Origin: an uncultured Bacilli bacterium
GTDB lineage: Bacteria > Bacillota_I > Bacilli_A > RF39 > UBA660
Direction: 5' to 3'
Assembly (NCBI GenBank): GCA_949439935.1
Contig: CASRZA010000004.1
Coordinates: 1 to 36,871, forward strand
Length of the DNA stretch: 36,871 bases
Below the pieces are notes generated by a model that did not search any database, was not told where the DNA came from, and saw only the letters and a program-made list of their open reading frames with translations. This document shows positions 7,377 through 14,813 of the stretch, piece by piece (positions within the stretch are counted from its first letter, which is position 1; each line of letters starts with the position of its first letter). Made by a program: the position numbers and the translations under genes.

Positions 7377-8399
7377 ATGAATAGTTATGAAAATCTAGTC
7401 TGTCATATTTTAAATATTAGATATGACACATTGAAAAGAGTCTTAGGTGAACACAATTACAGGACGTTCAAAGTCCCTAAGAAAAGTGGAGGATATAGAA
7501 ATATTTCGGCTCCACACATATGTCTAAAGAACGTTCAAGAGAGTTTAGCGCAGTACATTGATAAGAAATACGAGTTTTTGGATTGTCAATATGGCTTTAT
7601 AAAGAATCGAAGCATCGTAGATAATGCAGTTTTGCATAAGAAGGCCAAATACATACTAAATATCGATTTAAAAAACTTTTTTCCTTCTATTAATTTTGGA
7701 AGAGTTCGGGGAATTTTTATGGCAAAGCCGTTTAATTTTCCTAAAGAGGTTGCAACCATATTAGCAAAAATAAGCTGTTATCACAACGAACTTCCACAGG
7801 GATCTCCTTGTTCTCCATCTCTTTCGAATATAGTTTGTTATACATTAGATCAAAAAATGATGAATATGAGTGGTCAATATGGATTTACCTATTCGCGATA
7901 CGCCGATGACATTACTATCTCAAGCGATAGACCTTTTCCAAAAGAGATAGTCACGCGTACGAAAGACAACATCGTCATCGTCGGAAAAAAATTAAGACAT
8001 ATAATCGAAAGTCAAGGATTCATTATCAATGAAGATAAAACAAACTATAGTTGGAACAACGAACGCAAAGAAGTGACTGGACTGATCGTCAACGAAAAAG
8101 TAAATGTCAAAAAGATATATGTAAAACAGTTGAGGGCTCTTCTAAATAATATCGATAAAGAAGGACTTTATTTCACAGCAAAAAAATATTTTAAATGTGA
8201 AAACATCAGCTTAAATGCTTCCCAAAGAAAGAAGTTAATAAAAAAACTTCGAAATATCGTCGAGGGAAGATTAAACTTTTTATCGATGGTTCGAGGCGCG
8301 AACGATTTAGTTTACCAAAAATATTTGGAAAAATATTTGGATATATTGCATAAAGAAAATCTGTATTCACCTAGCTTGAGAAAAAAATTAAAAATTTGA
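7377..8399 (+). CDS. Retron-type reverse transcriptase
   Basis: A 340-aa RNA-directed DNA polymerase of the usual retron RT length (about 300-350). Motifs in order: PKKSGGYRNISAP (34-46); GFIKNRSIVDNAVLH with the retron NAxxH signature (83-87); DLKNFFPS (97-104); LPQGSPCSPSLSN (139-151); catalytic YADD (175-178); GFIINEDKTN (214-223); and the retron VTG signature (233-235). The C-terminus has the thumb-like GRLNFLSMVRG pattern. There is no group II intron maturase or CRISPR Cas1 fusion. Retron RTs make msDNA from an adjacent RNA and work with toxin/effector proteins against phage. The ribosome site is GGTGG (7363-7367). It is the last gene of an operon with two nuclease-fold proteins and a DnaB-like ATPase. 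Confidence 0.92.
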   Translation: MNSYENLVCHILNIRYDTLKRVLGEHNYRTFKVPKKSGGYRNISAPHICLKNVQESLAQYIDKKYEFLDCQYGFIKNRSIVDNAVLHKKAKYILNIDLKNFFPSINFGRVRGIFMAKPFNFPKEVATILAKISCYHNELPQGSPCSPSLSNIVCYTLDQKMMNMSGQYGFTYSRYADDITISSDRPFPKEIVTRTKDNIVIVGKKLRHIIESQGFIINEDKTNYSWNNERKEVTGLIVNEKVNVKKIYVKQLRALLNNIDKEGLYFTAKKYFKCENISLNASQRKKLIKKLRNIVEGRLNFLSMVRGANDLVYQKYLEKYLDILHKENLYSPSLRKKLKI

Positions 8400-8500
8400 C
8401 TACAATCACCAATAAGTGACAAATAATGCTTTTGTTGCTTTTTCTTTTTTAAAAAAAATGGACTTTTCTATGAATGATACATGCAGACTAGGAAGAAAGA

Positions 8501-8529
8501 TTGCCACTTGTCGAATAATGTGATAAAAT
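8501..8529 (+). promoter_or_regulatory. Promoter for the membrane coiled-coil protein
   Basis: TTGCCA (8501-8506), 17-nt spacer, TAAAAT (8524-8529) with TGA immediately before as an extended -10. It is followed by an AGGAGGT ribosome site (8552-8558). No clear terminator for the RT operon is seen between 8400 and 8500, only T-rich and A-rich runs. Confidence 0.7.
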
Positions 8530-8564
8530 CAAAGTGTTAAAACGATAACTCAGGAGGTTTAAAA

Positions 8565-9578
8565 ATGACAAAGAAAGAAACTACAACTAAAACAAAAACG
8601 GAAAAGATAAAAGAAGAAGCTCTCGACATCGAGAATATTGAAAAAGAGATTACACTCAGCCTACAAAAGACAGCTAAGGAATTACAGGAAGATCTCGTCA
8701 CAAAGATCGACGAACAGATAGAATATAGAATTGATAAAAGACTCAAAGAGGAAGAGAAGAAAATGACTAAAAGACAGACCTTTAAAATAGTCAGACTGAA
8801 CATAATAATACTCATACTTCTCGTGGTCATAGGATACCTCGTTTACTGTCTGTTCGAAGTAGACTATTTTAAGTTTAGGCAAGTTACAATCGTGCCACCA
8901 AAGACAGATGTAAATAATAATAGGGAAGACGAAACACAGAATGATGATTCGACGACAGATAAATCTAAAGAAGAAGAAAAACTCGAAAAAGAGAGACTGA
9001 TGAAAGAAAAAGCCTTGAAAGAATACAGATATCTCGTAGAAAATCTACAGATAGAAGACGCTTCGATCAAAGAACTATATGAAGATAATACAACGCCTTC
9101 ATCTATGTCTAATGAATTAAAACTAAAAATCGCCTATAAAAATCTAAAAGATGCTGATATGACAAAAGAAGATGGAATAACTTCTTTTACAAAAGAGGCG
9201 TTACTCGATTCTGCAAAAAAAATCTTTGGCGAAGAAATAACTTTAAAAAATGAAACTTTCATTTACAATAAATCGCGCTTTATGTTTTATAACGATGCTT
9301 ATGTAGGATTTAAAGAAGAAGAGGAAAAATGCGATTATGTATATGAAATAATAGATGTAGATGTCGCCAAAAAAGACACATTAGAATTCAAGGTGCTGAT
9401 TGCCAAAACGAATTATCAAGGAAGTTTACTCGATTTTAAAGACCAAATCATAGATAACGAATACAAAAAAGATGGCTTATTATCATATAAAGAAAAACTG
9501 AATACTTATGTTTTCGAATTCAAAAGCGAAGGCGACAGGTACACTTTCAAAAGTGTAAAAATAGAAAGGCAAGATTAA
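8565..9578 (+). CDS. Single-pass membrane protein with cytoplasmic coiled coil
   Basis: A 337-aa protein of unrecognised family. Residues 1-75 are highly charged and heptad-like (KIKEEALDIENIEKEITLSLQ...), a probable cytoplasmic coiled coil. One membrane helix spans about 77-98 (LNIIILILLVVIGYLVYCLF). Residues 110-150 are an acidic low-complexity linker, and 150-337 a soluble, probably extracellular domain rich in Lys/Glu/Tyr. There is no signal peptidase site, so orientation N-in/C-out is assumed. It has a strong AGGAGGT ribosome site and its own promoter, and a TfoX-N gene follows after 2 nt. The linker-plus-beta C-terminal style recalls the other membrane-anchored proteins here (19156, 27813), but I see no clear homology. 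Function unknown. Confidence 0.75.
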   Translation: MTKKETTTKTKTEKIKEEALDIENIEKEITLSLQKTAKELQEDLVTKIDEQIEYRIDKRLKEEEKKMTKRQTFKIVRLNIIILILLVVIGYLVYCLFEVDYFKFRQVTIVPPKTDVNNNREDETQNDDSTTDKSKEEEKLEKERLMKEKALKEYRYLVENLQIEDASIKELYEDNTTPSSMSNELKLKIAYKNLKDADMTKEDGITSFTKEALLDSAKKIFGEEITLKNETFIYNKSRFMFYNDAYVGFKEEEEKCDYVYEIIDVDVAKKDTLEFKVLIAKTNYQGSLLDFKDQIIDNEYKKDGLLSYKEKLNTYVFEFKSEGDRYTFKSVKIERQD

Positions 9579-9580
9579 AT

Positions 9581-9892
9581 ATGGCTACGACAGAATCTTT
9601 TATAAACTACGTTTGTGAACAACTCACGGGAATAGGAGAAATAAGATATAAAAAGATGTTTGGAGAATACATGGTTTATATAGAGGAGAAACCAGTGGTA
9701 ATCGTCTGCGAGAATACAGCTTTTGTAAAAAAACTCGACTACATAGAACCCTTGATGGAAGGAAGCGACGTCGGATTTCCTTATAAGGGAGCAAAAGAAC
9801 ACTACATACTAGATTTAGAAAATGATATAAGTAGGGAAGTAGTTGCAAAACTTGTAGAGGTAACTCCCGTTCCAAAGAAGAAAAAGAAATGA
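9581..9892 (+). CDS. TfoX/Sxy N-terminal domain protein
   Basis: A 103-aa protein matching the TfoX N-terminal domain: FINYVCEQLTGIGEIRYKKMFGEYMVYIEEKPVVIVCENTAFVKK is the typical beginning, with the conserved KKMFGEY...Y core. In Gammaproteobacteria TfoX/Sxy promotes competence gene expression together with CRP. Stand-alone N-domain proteins in Gram-positives have no established role, so competence should not be assumed. It starts 2 nt after the preceding membrane protein and is probably translationally coupled to it. The C-terminus is a poly-lysine tail (PKKKKK). Full length for the single-domain form. Confidence 0.85.
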   Translation: MATTESFINYVCEQLTGIGEIRYKKMFGEYMVYIEEKPVVIVCENTAFVKKLDYIEPLMEGSDVGFPYKGAKEHYILDLENDISREVVAKLVEVTPVPKKKKK

Positions 9893-9895
9893 CAA

Positions 9896-9945
9896 AAAAA
9901 GACGCTTATTAGGCTTTTCAGAAAGTCTAAAGGTCTTTTTATTTT
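9896..9945 (+). terminator. Rho-independent terminator after the TfoX-N gene
   Basis: AAAAAGAC (9896-9903) pairs with GTCTTTTT (9933-9940). An inner stem AGGCTTT-TCAG-AAAGTCT (9911-9928) nests within it, and TTTTTATTTT follows. Confidence 0.75.
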
Positions 9946-10391
9946 GTCACTTTAAAATCGGTACAAAAAGGCGAGAACGATTTTTATTTATTTTTTTCTT
10001 AGATGATGTTATCTTTCGCACAAGGAGAATACTGAAATAGAAGTATTAAAAATTGAAGACATATCTAAAACGTAATGACGACAGACAATCGAAGATGCGT
10101 CGCTAACGAAATAGGTCTATAAATCTTGAGAACATATTCCTAGTTTCTAGATCCCTCATAAGATCTCGGATCTTTTTCCCTTTTGAATTCTTTTGTCGGT
10201 ATTCATCTAGGAAAAGAGATATTTCTCGCCTGAGGCAATTTATGCCGAGCTCTCGATTACATTTAAACATTATATTTCGGGCGACATTTACTACTGCATC
10301 TGGCACTAATCACTCATCACTCGATAAATTTCTTGTCTATTACATACATTTCATCAAAAAATCAATTTTAATGAAATAATTTCGAACTTCA
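9946..10391. other. About 450-nt stretch with no convincing gene
   Basis: The only ORF of note is on the - strand (10103-10306, GTG start, 67 codons). Its product is charged (RQKNSKGKKIRDLMRDLETRN) but it has no ribosome site in front and no family resemblance I recognise. It may be a remnant. The rest shows no promoter, hairpin array or repeat that I can support. Confidence 0.4.
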
Positions 10392-10400
10392 TGATATAAT
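10392..10400 (+). promoter_or_regulatory. Extended -10 promoter for the Cdd1-like gene
   Basis: TGATATAAT, an extended -10 with TATAAT at 10395-10400, 28 nt before the ATG at 10429. The -35 is not recognisable. Confidence 0.6.
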
Positions 10401-10428
10401 AAATTCAAGAAAAAGGAAAATGTAAAAT

Positions 10429-10704
10429 ATGAAAAAAGACTTACTGACTATTCCATATGTAGGTAAAAATACTAAAGAAGATCTTATAAATCTAGGCATC
10501 AAATATGTCGAAGATCTTAAAGGAAAAGATCCCTTAGAATTGTACTTACAGGATTGTAAATTAAAAAGATACACCGAAGATAGATGCCAACTATACGTCT
10601 TTAGAGTGGCCGTTTACTATGCAGAGCACGACAATTGGGATCCAGAAAAGCTAAAATGGTGGTACTGGAAAGATAAAGAATATACGACCGAAGGTAAAAA
10701 ATAA
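10429..10704 (+). CDS. Cdd1-like helix-hairpin-helix protein
   Basis: A 91-aa protein resembling the 'pathogenicity locus' Cdd1 family. LLTIPYVGKNTKEDLINLGIKYVEDLKGKDPLELY is a helix-hairpin-helix DNA-binding motif, followed by the family-typical cysteine-containing RCQLYVFRVAVYYAE and a tryptophan-rich tail (LKWWYWKDKEY). Family members are small cytoplasmic proteins of unknown role, named for a gene beside the C. difficile toxin locus. It is transcribed alone from the extended -10 promoter just upstream, with AAAAGGAAAA as ribosome site. No partner genes are in the same unit. Confidence 0.85.
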   Translation: MKKDLLTIPYVGKNTKEDLINLGIKYVEDLKGKDPLELYLQDCKLKRYTEDRCQLYVFRVAVYYAEHDNWDPEKLKWWYWKDKEYTTEGKK

Positions 10705-10761
10705 ATATGGGAAAAGGTTTAGCCAAAACAGAAAGATTATGGAAATAAAGTGAGTTTTGGC

Positions 10762-10912
10762 ATTTCAAAAGAGAAAGTCGAAGAGTTTTTTAGCCTGTAC
10801 GATGAGGTTTTAAACTAGCACGCGCGCGTGCGCGACGAAAAAGTGCGCGCGCACCTCAAAAAGTGCGCGACTAATTTTCCATAATATGCTATAGTTTATT
10901 TGTAAGAGAGAA
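10762..10912 (+). repeat. Left copy of a 151-bp direct repeat
   Basis: Matches 15837-15987 with three mismatches in 151 bp at a constant offset of 5075. The first 57 bp repeat the last 18 codons and stop of the XRE regulator ending at 15893 (ISKEKVEEFFSLYDEVLN), so a gene fragment is stranded here without its body. The remainder is a GC-rich palindromic cluster and an extended -10 promoter. The sequence before it (10705-10761) holds only a 13-codon ORF (MGKGLAKTERLWK). Confidence 0.9.
10818..10895 (+). promoter_or_regulatory. Iterated GC-rich sites plus extended -10 promoter (left copy)
   Basis: GTGCGCG recurs at 10828, 10843 and 10863, within palindromes GCACGCGCGCGTGC (10818-10831) and GTGCGCGCGCAC (10843-10854). 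TGCTATAGT (10887-10895) is an extended -10. The last GTGCGCGAC (10863-10871) falls on the -35 position, as a repressor operator would. A leader of about 120 nt follows before the GTG at 11025. Regulation by the nearby XRE protein is inference. Confidence 0.5.
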
Positions 10913-11024
10913 CGCTACATTCTTTCTTACATGACACCTAGAAATTTTTAACATTTAATAATTATTATCCGGTAACAACCATGTAAATGATTTGTTATAA
11001 ATTAAAAATGGAGGAGGTGAAATA

Positions 11025-11618
11025 GTGAAAATAGTAAAATATTCTCTACTCGTCTTATGCCTAGCATTGATGATAAATTTTGTTAATGCTTTTGCAGGCT
11101 ACAAAGTACCTACGACTAATATAGTTCCAGTAGATTTTTGTACATTGGCTCCGGGAAAAACTTGGGATTCTGGTTATTATGATAAAAAAAATAATGTCAG
11201 ACAGTCGTATAATTTTCAAGAAAGTATGACAACTATAACAGATAGACCTTGTGGTAGTTGCAAATTTACAGCAACTCTTGAACTTCAAAATCATATGTAC
11301 CTTAGTTCAGTAACAGGCGTATATCGAGAGAACAAGTATTTTAACGCGAAATCCACACTCGACACTGAATACAACATCGAAATAAAACGTGGAGAGTTGA
11401 CTGCCGTCACAAGCTATCACACAGGAGACTGGTACATAATGAAAGTCAATCCGTGGGAATCTATCCCAACTAATTTACGACGAGAAGAGGTAAATAATTA
11501 TGAAGTTTATAAGAGAGCATTTTTTATCGATAATACTGTTTTTAATTTTATCGATTTCCTTAATATTAGGAGTTCAAAAGGCACATCAATGGAAAGTGTT
11601 CGGCGACAAAATAGTTAA
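11025..11618 (+). CDS. Secreted bacteriocin-like protein, possibly frame-disrupted at its end
   Basis: A 197-aa exported protein starting at GTG behind a very strong GGAGGAGGTG site. Residues 1-24 are a signal peptide (cleavage near VNA-FA). The mature part is Tyr/Thr rich with Cys at 'VDFCTLAPGKTWDSGYY' and 'RPCGSCKF'. It is followed by a multi-spanning protein and an ABC transporter, an arrangement seen for lactococcin-972-like bacteriocins with their export/immunity genes, although I see no diagnostic family signature. The last 40 codons overlap the next gene by 119 nt. In the +1 frame after 'HTGDW' the reading closes at TAA 11471-11473, just before that gene's ribosome site, so a 1-nt shift near 11430 may have extended the ORF. 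Function is inferred. Confidence 0.65.
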   Translation: MKIVKYSLLVLCLALMINFVNAFAGYKVPTTNIVPVDFCTLAPGKTWDSGYYDKKNNVRQSYNFQESMTTITDRPCGSCKFTATLELQNHMYLSSVTGVYRENKYFNAKSTLDTEYNIEIKRGELTAVTSYHTGDWYIMKVNPWESIPTNLRREEVNNYEVYKRAFFIDNTVFNFIDFLNIRSSKGTSMESVRRQNS

Positions 11619-12384
11619 AGAAATGATCGTAGAGTGTCAAAATTATAATGGAAAATACGAAGATGAAATACAAGAAAACGATTGCGAACAACTCTTGAAC
11701 AATAATGATCCTTACTATATAGAGTACTTCCAGTTTTTTGGCATGATCGATGCAGCTTCATTTTTACCTCTTACTTGTACTTTTATTCAAATTATATTAT
11801 TAGTGATATGTTTTAGCTACTATATATGTCATCATCTAAAAAATAAGGGCATCTCAAATTACATCTATAGAGAAACATATCCTAAATATAAAAAAAGACT
11901 CATATTGAATACTTGGCCTCCAGTTTTGATAGTGCCGATACTTATGACCGTCAAAATTATCATATGTTACATTTATACGGGAAATTGGGACACCTACAGT
12001 GGAAACCCAATAAATGGAGAAGTTTCGATGTATCTATTTACATATGTCGCCTTAGCATTCTTAAAAATATTGACATTTTCCAATGTGACATTAATAGTAT
12101 CGAGAAAACAACACAATTTTATACTATCTGCAGTACTGAGCTTCTTAGCAATAATCGCCATCGAGTTATCGTTAGAATGTGTAGTTAATCCGCTGATCCA
12201 CTCTATAACAAATTCTGACATAGGGTTAATATTCAATATAATCGCTTATGGAGATTTTGCCGATCCTTTCGGATTGATTCCACCACTCATTTTTGCAGTG
12301 TGCACAGCAATCTTGTCTTTCATAGTAGTAGAATTGATGTATAAGGATGGAGAAAAACTTGTCATAGATTGTGAAGCTAATTAA
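11500..12384 (+). CDS. Multi-spanning membrane protein of the bacteriocin-like ABC operon
   Basis: A 294-aa protein with about six membrane helices. The first is at residues 9-25 (LSIILFLILSISLILGV), followed by an extracellular loop with two Cys (VECQNYNGK, NDCEQLL). Further helices lie near 90-110, 142-160, 178-200, 208-225 and 262-282. The ribosome site AGAAGAGG (11483-11490) and the hydrophobic N-terminus support the ATG at 11500 despite overlap with the upstream ORF. An ATPase gene follows 13 nt after its stop. Most likely a membrane component of peptide export or self-immunity; no named family is recognised. Confidence 0.75.
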   Translation: MKFIREHFLSIILFLILSISLILGVQKAHQWKVFGDKIVKEMIVECQNYNGKYEDEIQENDCEQLLNNNDPYYIEYFQFFGMIDAASFLPLTCTFIQIILLVICFSYYICHHLKNKGISNYIYRETYPKYKKRLILNTWPPVLIVPILMTVKIIICYIYTGNWDTYSGNPINGEVSMYLFTYVALAFLKILTFSNVTLIVSRKQHNFILSAVLSFLAIIAIELSLECVVNPLIHSITNSDIGLIFNIIAYGDFADPFGLIPPLIFAVCTAILSFIVVELMYKDGEKLVIDCEAN

Positions 12385-12397
12385 GAGGAGAAACTAT

Positions 12398-13042
12398 ATG
12401 AAAATTGAAATAAAAAATGTTACAAAAAAATTTAAAGAAAATACAGTCATTAAAAATACAACTCTAACATTCGAGGGAGGACATATATATGGTTTATTTG
12501 GAAGAAATGGTTCAGGAAAGAGCGTCTTTCAAAAACTCGTATGTGGGCTTTATACACCTACCACAGGTCAAATTCTCTTAGATGGGAAAGATATCAACGA
12601 AAAAAATGCCTATCCGACAAATATTCGAGGACAAATAGAAAATCCCTCATTCTTTCCCGATATGTCAGGTTTTCAAAATCTGGAGTTACTTGCAGAAATT
12701 CAAAATAAAATAGGTAAAGAAGAAATTCTAAAAGCTCTAGATACAGTAAACCTCACGACCGAAAAAGATAAAAATTTTTCTAAGTATTCCCTAGGTATGA
12801 AACAAAAATTAGGAGTCGCTCAAGTGATTATGGAAGACCCAGATATCATAGTTTTAGATGAACCTTTTAATGGTATAGAAAGAAAAACTGTAGACAAAAT
12901 AATCGATTATTTGATCACCAAGAAAGAAGAGGGCAAACTCATAATCGTTAGCACGCATATCATGGACGATTTAAAACGTCTCGCAGATATAAATTATGAA
13001 TTCGACGATGGAGAAATTACCGAGGTAAAAAATGTCGAATAA
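12398..13042 (+). CDS. ABC transporter ATP-binding protein (Bcr/peptide-immunity type)
   Basis: ATPase subunit of about 214 aa. Walker A is GRNGSGKS, the ABC signature is YSLGMKQKLG, Walker B is IIVLDEP and the switch histidine is in IVSTHIMDD. The short form with little beyond the nucleotide-binding domain is typical of transporters for bacteriocin immunity or peptide export. The ORF track extends to 12371, but the AGAGGAG site at 12384-12390 points to the ATG at 12398 (MKIEIKNVTKKF). That start avoids overlap with the preceding stop. It overlaps the next permease gene by 11 nt. Drives the two following permeases and perhaps the 294-aa protein. Confidence 0.9.
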   Translation: MKIEIKNVTKKFKENTVIKNTTLTFEGGHIYGLFGRNGSGKSVFQKLVCGLYTPTTGQILLDGKDINEKNAYPTNIRGQIENPSFFPDMSGFQNLELLAEIQNKIGKEEILKALDTVNLTTEKDKNFSKYSLGMKQKLGVAQVIMEDPDIIVLDEPFNGIERKTVDKIIDYLITKKEEGKLIIVSTHIMDDLKRLADINYEFDDGEITEVKNVE

Positions 13043-13781
13043 AATTAAAATGAGTTTTAATAGAGCCAAGCAACATCTAAACGGAAAATATTTAGCTATA
13101 CTATTTATAGGCCTTCTCATCTTAACTCTATCTGAACTGGCAAGTAACAAACCAGTCGCAAACTTCTGGTTTTGTATGTACACATCTTTGACTGGAACTT
13201 TAACAAATTTAGGTTTATTTACGTTGCTCATAATAAATGTCTTCTTTTACAACAGAGAATTTAAAACTGATTATATTTTGTATAATCGCTATGGCAATTA
13301 CGAAAAGAAAATAAAGAAAGATATGCTATCGATAATTATAATGTCGTTGATACTTTTTCTCGTATATCTCATATTGACCGTATCAGTTTCTGTAGTAGAT
13401 TCTCTAAATAACTTTAATTCTCTAGAATACATTTATTATGAAATAGACAGCAAAATATATATATTTTTTTCTATAGTAAGACTAACTTCCTTTGTGATCT
13501 TAATACCTTTAATCGTATATATAATAACACTAATAAAAAATAAAATCGTCTACACAGTTCTGATGGCAATCATCCTTTCATCGTTGATGGTTCCTTTATC
13601 TACTGGAATCGCAATAACATCTTTTTTTGAAAGTCCCATTACATTCATGGGATATCTTTGTAGCCTTAAATTTTCATCATTTCAAACAGAGATCGTTTAT
13701 TCCATAATCGTTTTTGCCATTTATCTCTTAATATTTGGCATCGCATACACATACAGAATTAGTAAGAAGGTAGATATATAG
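13032..13781 (+). CDS. ABC transporter permease (six-helix)
   Basis: A 249-aa integral membrane protein with about six helices (near 19-36, 52-72, 98-122, 146-168, 178-198, 220-240). This suits an ABC-2-like permease pairing with the preceding ATPase. The ribosome site GAGG (13021-13024) lies inside the ATPase gene, and the 11-nt overlap implies coupled translation. Sequence identity to named permeases is not evident by eye. The substrate is presumably the secreted protein encoded at the head of the operon, or a related toxic peptide. Confidence 0.8.
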   Translation: MSNKIKMSFNRAKQHLNGKYLAILFIGLLILTLSELASNKPVANFWFCMYTSLTGTLTNLGLFTLLIINVFFYNREFKTDYILYNRYGNYEKKIKKDMLSIIIMSLILFLVYLILTVSVSVVDSLNNFNSLEYIYYEIDSKIYIFFSIVRLTSFVILIPLIVYIITLIKNKIVYTVLMAIILSSLMVPLSTGIAITSFFESPITFMGYLCSLKFSSFQTEIVYSIIVFAIYLLIFGIAYTYRISKKVDI

Positions 13782-14404
13782 TGAAATATCAATATAACGT
13801 TTTTTCAGAAGTCGTTAAAAAATCTTTAAAATATTTTATTTTACAAGTCGGTTTTACTTTTCTGTCGATTTTACTTTTTTTCAGATTAAGTCACCCGATC
13901 GAATTAGTACAGGCAAAATATATTTCTTTTGTAGGAATCCCGACGATAGAGAATTTTTCCTCATTACATCTCATTACATTATATAACACGTTCTTTATGA
14001 TCTACATCTATATAATGCTGTTTAATTATGAGAAATTTCATTCATTTGAAAATGTTGCTCTTAGAAGCAATCCTAAAAAACACTTTCTATTCAAAGCTCT
14101 CTTTGCATTCATAATCACTTTGCTTTTAGATCTATTTTACTTTTCGATCGTTTTTGCAAACTTCAAAAAACATATCGTTTTTAACCCAGCAGATATTCTG
14201 AATTTAATCATCTACCATACGGTTCTATTCATTAGTATATATACGCTTTCTTATAAGTACAAAACATATAAAATATTATCATTGATCATATTTGTTTTAT
14301 CAATCTTATCTATAGCATTTTATAGACTACATTACTGTATCATATGGATCATAACGCTGTTTATCTATAATATTTTCACTATGAGTTTTAAGAATATCGA
14401 TTGA
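13781..14404 (+). CDS. Second membrane subunit of the bacteriocin-like ABC operon
   Basis: A 207-aa protein with about five or six membrane helices (near 18-36, 65-83, 105-127, 140-157, 165-182, 185-200). It begins with GTG overlapping the previous stop (TAGTG), with AGAAGG at 13765-13770 as ribosome site. This tight coupling, and similar size and hydrophobicity to the preceding permease, suggest the two form a heterodimeric membrane channel. It ends at TGA 14402-14404. No recognised family. Confidence 0.75.
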   Translation: MKYQYNVFSEVVKKSLKYFILQVGFTFLSILLFFRLSHPIELVQAKYISFVGIPTIENFSSLHLITLYNTFFMIYIYIMLFNYEKFHSFENVALRSNPKKHFLFKALFAFIITLLLDLFYFSIVFANFKKHIVFNPADILNLIIYHTVLFISIYTLSYKYKTYKILSLIIFVLSILSIAFYRLHYCIIWIITLFIYNIFTMSFKNID

Positions 14405-14442
14405 CAAAGTCGTTAAATTTATAACATGACGACTAAAAAATT

Positions 14443-14733
14443 ATGAATGTAAAGGAACAAGGAAATGAAAAAATAGAAGTTTCTGACTTAAATAAAAAAG
14501 ATAAAATTGTCGAGTTGTTGATGGAGAATATCATTCCTGTCGAGACCAATACAAATTATGCTGGAACAGATAAAGAAATAAGTACATACATAATTAAAGA
14601 AAGGCTCTTAAAAAATAATAATAATAAATACTATATATTTAGAACTATTCCAGATTATGAAGAGTTATATTCTTTTGCTATAAACTTATCGATAATAGTC
14701 GATAAAGAAAAACGAAAGAATTCATACTCATAA
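14443..14733 (+). CDS. Small hypothetical protein
   Basis: A 96-aa charged, soluble ORF (KIVELLMENIIPVETNTNYAGTDKEISTYIIKERLL...) with no signal peptide or membrane helix. No good ribosome site precedes the ATG, and an in-frame stop lies just upstream, so it may be a weakly translated or truncated gene. It sits between the ABC operon and the XRE regulator. A TTGACA at 14401-14406 lacks a well-spaced -10. I do not recognise it; it could be a remnant. Confidence 0.4.
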   Translation: MNVKEQGNEKIEVSDLNKKDKIVELLMENIIPVETNTNYAGTDKEISTYIIKERLLKNNNNKYYIFRTIPDYEELYSFAINLSIIVDKEKRKNSYS

Positions 14734-14786
14734 AGTAATAGTTGCTTAAAATAAAGTGAATCATACTTTTTTTCTTTGGATTTTAA

Positions 14787-14795
14787 TGTTATAAT
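14787..14795 (+). promoter_or_regulatory. Extended -10 promoter of the XRE regulator
   Basis: TGTTATAAT, an extended -10 with TATAAT at 14790-14795, 19 nt before the ATG at 14814. The ribosome site GAAAGAGG is at 14800-14807. Confidence 0.65.
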
Positions 14796-14813
14796 CAAGG
14801 AAAGAGGTACGAG

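Noticed and set aside
7377-8399. Group II intron RT or CRISPR-associated RT
   Set aside because: No maturase or HNH domain, no intron RNA or Cas1 nearby, and both retron signatures are present.
10103-10306. Minus-strand ORF of 67 aa (GTG start) in an otherwise empty stretch
   Set aside because: No ribosome site, no promoter on that strand, no recognisable family. Kept only as a note in the intergenic entry.
10818-10871. GC-rich palindromes as a CRISPR array or simple rho-independent terminator
   Set aside because: No regular spacers between the units, and no T run after the hairpins. Promoter-proximal placement fits operators better.
11913-12188. 91-aa + strand ORF
   Set aside because: Shadow frame inside the 294-aa membrane protein, without a ribosome site.
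14401-14427. TTGACA followed by TATAAC/TAACAT as a promoter for the 96-aa ORF
   Set aside because: Spacers would be 13 or 15 nt, too short for a normal promoter.
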